A stretch of 64,000 nt of DNA, taken from NCBI RefSeq assembly GCF_019880545.1, contig NZ_JAINVW010000003.1, forward strand, positions 124,001-188,000, written 5' to 3'. Positions 60,962 through 64,000 of this stretch are shown piece by piece. Positions within the stretch are counted from its first letter, which is position 1, and each line of letters starts with the position of its first letter. The position numbers and the translations under genes are program-made. This stretch comes from Flagellimonas meishanensis (GTDB lineage: Bacteria; Bacteroidota; Bacteroidia; Flavobacteriales; Flavobacteriaceae). The notes below the pieces were generated by a model. The model did no database searches, was not told the origin of the DNA, and worked only from the letters and a program-made list of their open reading frames with translations.

Positions 60962-62709
60962 ATAAGACCAATATTTATATAGGTATTGCCGCTGTTGTTG
61001 GACTTTTGGTGGGATACATGATCTTTGGTAGTGGCAGCTCCAAAAAAGATGCGATGGCTATCCATGACCACGCTACCGAAAAGGCCGACCAACTTTGGAC
61101 TTGCTCCATGCATCCGCAAATTATGCAACCCGAACCCGGCGATTGCCCCATTTGTGGCATGGATTTGATTCCAGCCGAAGCGGGCTCCGATGGTTTGACT
61201 CCCGAACAATTCCGAATGACGGAGAATGCGCTGGCCTTGGCCAATATCCAAACTACCGTTGTGGGAGGCGCTATGGGGAGTACAGAAAATAGCATAAATC
61301 TTTCAGGAAAAATTGCGGTAAACGAGGAGGCGATTGCCATACAGGCCAGTTATTTTGATGGTAGGATAGAACAGTTGAAGGTGAACTATGAAGGACAGCA
61401 GGTCAGAAAGGGACAACTGTTGGCGACCATTTACTCACCGGAATTGGTGGCCGCACAGCAAGAACTATTGATGGCGGCTTCCTTGAAAGCATCGCAACCT
61501 CAATTGTACCAAGCCGTTCGAAACAAATTAAAGCTGTGGAAGCTGTCTGATGACCAAATCAACAACATGGAAAGCTCCGGAAAGATAAAGGAAAACTTCC
61601 CTGTGTATGCCACGGTCTCCGGTACGGTATCCGAGGTGATGAGCGCTGAGGGCGATTACGTAAAAAAAGGCCAGGCCATAGCCAAGGTCAGTAACTTAAA
61701 CACGGTTTGGGCAGCGTTTGATGCGTACGAGAGCCAATTGTCCCAATTCAAGAAAGGGCAAAAAATAACCATTACCACCAATGCCTATCCAACTAAGACA
61801 TTCAATGCCAGTATAACCTTCATTGATCCTGTTCTGAACAACGCCACCCGGACCGTCACAGTTCGAGCGGAGCTCAACAATAAAGATGGACTTTTTAAAC
61901 CAGGGATGTTCGTTGTAGGCAATATTGAAACCGACGAAATTCCCAATGGTGAATCAAGATTGGTGGTGCCCTCCTCGGCGGTTATGTGGACCGGGGAGCG
62001 TTCCCTCGTCTATGTAAGGGTAAGGGCCGATGAACCCATCTTCGAAATGCGTGAGGTAATGTTGGGTTCAAGAAATGGAGAGGAACTGGAAATTATTTCC
62101 GGCCTTTCCAAAGGAGAGGAAATTGTGACCAACGGTACTTTTTCGGTGGATGCGGCTGCCCAACTCAAGGGTAAAAAGAGTATGATGAACAAAACTGGGG
62201 GTAGGACCATGACCGGACACGAAGGTCATTTGGGGATGCAGACCGGGGGTTCATCAGAAATGATGGAAATGAAGTTTCTGCCGGCATTCCAGGAAGGATT
62301 TGAAGAGGCGCTATCGGTCTACTTAAGGCTAAAGGATGCCTTGGTTGCCAGTGATATGCAGCAAACCATGAAAAACGCTAGCGAAATGTTGTCAGTCTTG
62401 GGAAAACTTCCTGTAGCTGGCCTAGGCGCAATGGAGAAAACCCATTTGTCCAAAAGTGTCGAGATGCTAGAGGCCATTGCCGCAACCAATGATTTAGCGA
62501 ATCAAAGGGCACACTTTGTAGTCCTCAATGAAAATATGGTTGCCATCGCCGGAGGGCTGAAATCGTTGAAAAACACTCTCTATGTGCAGCAATGCCCCAT
62601 GGCAAACAGCAACAAGGGAGCGGTCTGGCTAAGTGCCGAAAAGGAAATCCGCAACCCCTATTATGGCGATGCCATGTTGACCTGTGGTAGTGTAATCCAG
62701 GAGTTGTGA
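60958..62709 (+). CDS. cusB: CusB-type periplasmic adaptor with metal-binding and DUF3347 domains
   Basis: 583 residues. N-terminal membrane helix (about 5-25), heavy-metal-binding motif WTCSMHPQIMQPEPGDCPICGM (about 45-65), HlyD/MFP core (barrel-sandwich QASYFDGRIEQLKVNYEGQQV and VYATVSGTVSEV, then beta-barrel), and a C-terminal DUF3347 helical domain (about 430-583). Links CusA to TolC and passes metal. Last gene of the efflux operon. Confidence 0.9.
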   Translation: MNKTNIYIGIAAVVGLLVGYMIFGSGSSKKDAMAIHDHATEKADQLWTCSMHPQIMQPEPGDCPICGMDLIPAEAGSDGLTPEQFRMTENALALANIQTTVVGGAMGSTENSINLSGKIAVNEEAIAIQASYFDGRIEQLKVNYEGQQVRKGQLLATIYSPELVAAQQELLMAASLKASQPQLYQAVRNKLKLWKLSDDQINNMESSGKIKENFPVYATVSGTVSEVMSAEGDYVKKGQAIAKVSNLNTVWAAFDAYESQLSQFKKGQKITITTNAYPTKTFNASITFIDPVLNNATRTVTVRAELNNKDGLFKPGMFVVGNIETDEIPNGESRLVVPSSAVMWTGERSLVYVRVRADEPIFEMREVMLGSRNGEELEIISGLSKGEEIVTNGTFSVDAAAQLKGKKSMMNKTGGRTMTGHEGHLGMQTGGSSEMMEMKFLPAFQEGFEEALSVYLRLKDALVASDMQQTMKNASEMLSVLGKLPVAGLGAMEKTHLSKSVEMLEAIAATNDLANQRAHFVVLNENMVAIAGGLKSLKNTLYVQQCPMANSNKGAVWLSAEKEIRNPYYGDAMLTCGSVIQEL

Positions 62710-62985
62710 AAGCGGACTAAAAGTTGAAATGTTTCAAAAAGATTTCATCCTTGTTTATGGCTTGCTGAGCACCATTTGGAATATGCGAAATGTTTCTGAA
62801 TAGGCTGGAATGCACTGTAGGTGCTCCAATATCAAAAACTTTTACCTATGCCGATAGCCTCCATAATTTGGTGTAACAACACCTAGTTACTAAAAGTCAG
62901 CAATAGACTTTGTATGAAATTGAGATTGCAACCTACTTATTTTCAGAATTTTGCATTTTATTCTGAAACTATGGAAAATTAAAGG
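62710..62985. other. Non-coding spacer after the efflux operon
   Basis: About 276 bp, no supported gene. The sequence GAAATGTTTC occurs at 62726 and again near 62788; significance unknown. Confidence 0.4.
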
Positions 62986-62993
62986 TATCTTTG
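62986..62993 (+). promoter_or_regulatory. -7 element (TATCTTTG) for the cold-shock gene
   Basis: TAnnTTTG match. Transcription from here would give a leader of about 365 nt before the cold-shock ATG. Confidence 0.45.
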
Positions 62994-63366
62994 CACTATC
63001 AAAATTGGGAAAGCCCAGATTAATTAAGTCTTCTAAGATTCAGAATTCATTCAAGCTCTCTTCATTTTTTTAGTAATAGTGCAATAATAATTTTAAGCTA
63101 AAGGCAGGTACAACGACATCTTTTTAGCCGTTGTTCCGAAGAAGTGCAAGTTTTCTTTCTGAATATTCCTTGTTATCTCCGATCCTAGAACTTATTTGTA
63201 GTATTTGAACTATGCGCCAACAGGTTTGGGATAAAAAAACTATTCGTATCACAATCCTGGAGTTTTGAAAAGTGACAAATCCAAATACCCAATTATGGGG
63301 AAAGGGATGTAAACCGCCCTTCAAAACAAAAATCAAAGTAGAATAGTAAACAATAAACAGTAAGTA
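62994..63366 (+). promoter_or_regulatory. Long 5' leader of the cold-shock gene
   Basis: About 370 nt without a gene. Long structured leaders that act as thermosensors are known for cspA-type genes; here only the length and position support it. No clear stem was traced. Confidence 0.35.
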
Positions 63367-63561
63367 ATGAAAGAAGGAACAGTAAAATTTTTTAATAACG
63401 CAAAAGGATTTGGATTCATCAAACCTTCAGATTCCGATGAGGATATTTTTGTGCACCAAAGTGGACTGATAGACGAAATTCGTGAGAATGACAACGTAAA
63501 GTTTACGGTCGAAAGAGGTCAAAAAGGTATGAATGCGGTCAATGTTGAATTGATTGACTAA
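63367..63561 (+). CDS. Cold-shock protein (CspA family)
   Basis: 64 residues, single cold-shock domain. The RNA-binding motifs RNP1 (KGFGFI) and RNP2 (DIFVH) are intact, and GTVKFFN opens strand 1. Binds single-stranded nucleic acids and melts RNA secondary structure. ATG at 63367, short and complete, with a terminator after it. Confidence 0.95.
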   Translation: MKEGTVKFFNNAKGFGFIKPSDSDEDIFVHQSGLIDEIRENDNVKFTVERGQKGMNAVNVELID

Positions 63562-63582
63562 TTCACTTATTATAAAATGATC

Positions 63583-63612
63583 AAAAGCCATCTTTTTAAG
63601 ATGGCTTTTTTT
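63583..63612 (+). terminator. Intrinsic terminator after the cold-shock gene
   Basis: AAAAGCCATCTT (63583-63594) and AAGATGGCTTTT (63598-63609) form a 12-bp stem with a TTT loop, followed by more T. Confidence 0.9.
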
Positions 63613-63646
63613 ATGCCATTTTTTTTGTGCGTCAAACCCCTGAATT

Positions 63647-64000
63647 TTACCGTTTAAACCAATACGCTTGGCCAAAGAAGTTGGGGTCAAAATCGGTGTC
63701 GTTAAGCACCGGGTTGGTGTCAATATCCTTGTAGCGCTCCGTTTGTATGAGTTTGCCATCCACTTTGAACTCAATCCAAGTCTCTATCAAGTGCCCATCT
63801 ATGTCCTGGTAATCGTCATAATTTACCTCATACAGGTCACCTTGTTTCCCTAGGCTAAATCGCCTCAGCACATACAGTTTTTCGGCATCCATCCATATTT
63901 GGGGCTTGTTCACCTCACCCGTTTTGGCCCCGATGATATAAATGGGCCTATCCTTATGGGTTGATTTACTTAAGACCGAGGTGTCTAACCCTAGTTTCTG
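63647..64000 (-). CDS. Partial gene (3' part), probably secreted LolA-like protein
   Basis: The frame is open from the right window edge to the stop at 63647: the last 117 residues of a longer protein. Strand-rich, with IYIIGAKTGEVNKPQIWMD, LIETWIEFKVDG and a C-terminal FDPNFFGQAYWFK pattern that I associate with LolA-like/DUF4292-like lipid-handling proteins of Bacteroidota. The start and signal peptide lie outside the window. Confidence 0.5.
   Translation of the reverse strand, partial: QKLGLDTSVLSKSTHKDRPIYIIGAKTGEVNKPQIWMDAEKLYVLRRFSLGKQGDLYEVNYDDYQDIDGHLIETWIEFKVDGKLIQTERYKDIDTNPVLNDTDFDPNFFGQAYWFKR

Overview
The window reads as the chromosome of a marine-type flavobacterium (Bacteroidota). 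Signs of this are start regions with the TAnnTTTG promoter element instead of a sigma70 -10 box, Sec lipoproteins with short lipoboxes, membrane-linked AraC regulators, a HYC_CC_PP protein, a BfmA/BtgA-type mobilisation protein and a clade II (Sec-exported) nitrous oxide reductase. No species can be named from sequence alone.

Layout. 1-2.8 kb is a decayed mobile element: a tyrosine recombinase whose reading frame is broken in a (CA)6 tract, a BfmA-like protein, and the tail of an IS110-type transposase. 2.8-6.3 kb holds an AraC regulator, a class C serine hydrolase and a lipoprotein, followed by a possible small RNA. 6.9-20.3 kb is a complete [NiFe]-hydrogenase locus: a nickel permease, structural genes (small and large subunit, cytochrome b, protease) with hypF, hypD and hypE on the minus strand, and a divergent hypA-hypB-hypC operon that also carries an Aat-like transferase and a TPR protein. 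The small subunit has the six proximal-cluster cysteines of oxygen-tolerant uptake hydrogenases.

20.3-28.9 kb is a ten-gene minus-strand block: a hexaheme lipoprotein cytochrome, a monoheme lipoprotein, a beta-barrel, a tiny Tat protein, a four-cluster ferredoxin (NrfC/DmsB type), an NrfD membrane protein, a secreted/anchored beta-sandwich protein, a cytochrome c, a divergent glutamyl-tRNA reductase and an OB-fold lipoprotein. It has no molybdenum catalytic subunit. An Rrf2 regulator separates it from a clade II nos cluster (29.8-37.1 kb: cytochrome c, fasciclin protein, nosZ, NosB-like protein, nosL, cupin, nosD, nosF, nosY). FNR/DNR-like TGAY-N4-ATCA sites lie in the hydrogenase, cytochrome-block and nos control regions. 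My reading is that hydrogenase feeds menaquinone, the NrfC/D-cytochrome block takes electrons from menaquinol to the periplasm, and NosZ is the terminal acceptor (H2-driven N2O respiration). This is inference.

37.2-41.2 kb has a kinase-less propeller/GAF sensor directly followed by a GluR0-type ligand-gated potassium channel. 41.2-43.8 kb is nucleoside salvage (upp, deoD, deoC) plus a TerB-like protein. 44.0 kb is tRNA-Arg(TCT). 44.2-49.3 kb is the most unusual part: an array of minus-strand gene cassettes, each closed by an attC-like imperfect palindrome and obeying the integron rule that each cassette's first bases are complementary to its own 3' site, but with no integrase in the window. 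49.6-54.4 kb has secreted hydrolases and a second AraC regulator. 54.5-62.7 kb is a copper/heavy-metal efflux operon (HYC_CC_PP, CusA, TolC, metal-binding lipoprotein, PepSY, CusB). 63.0-64.0 kb has a cold-shock protein with a long leader and the 3' part of a gene running off the edge.
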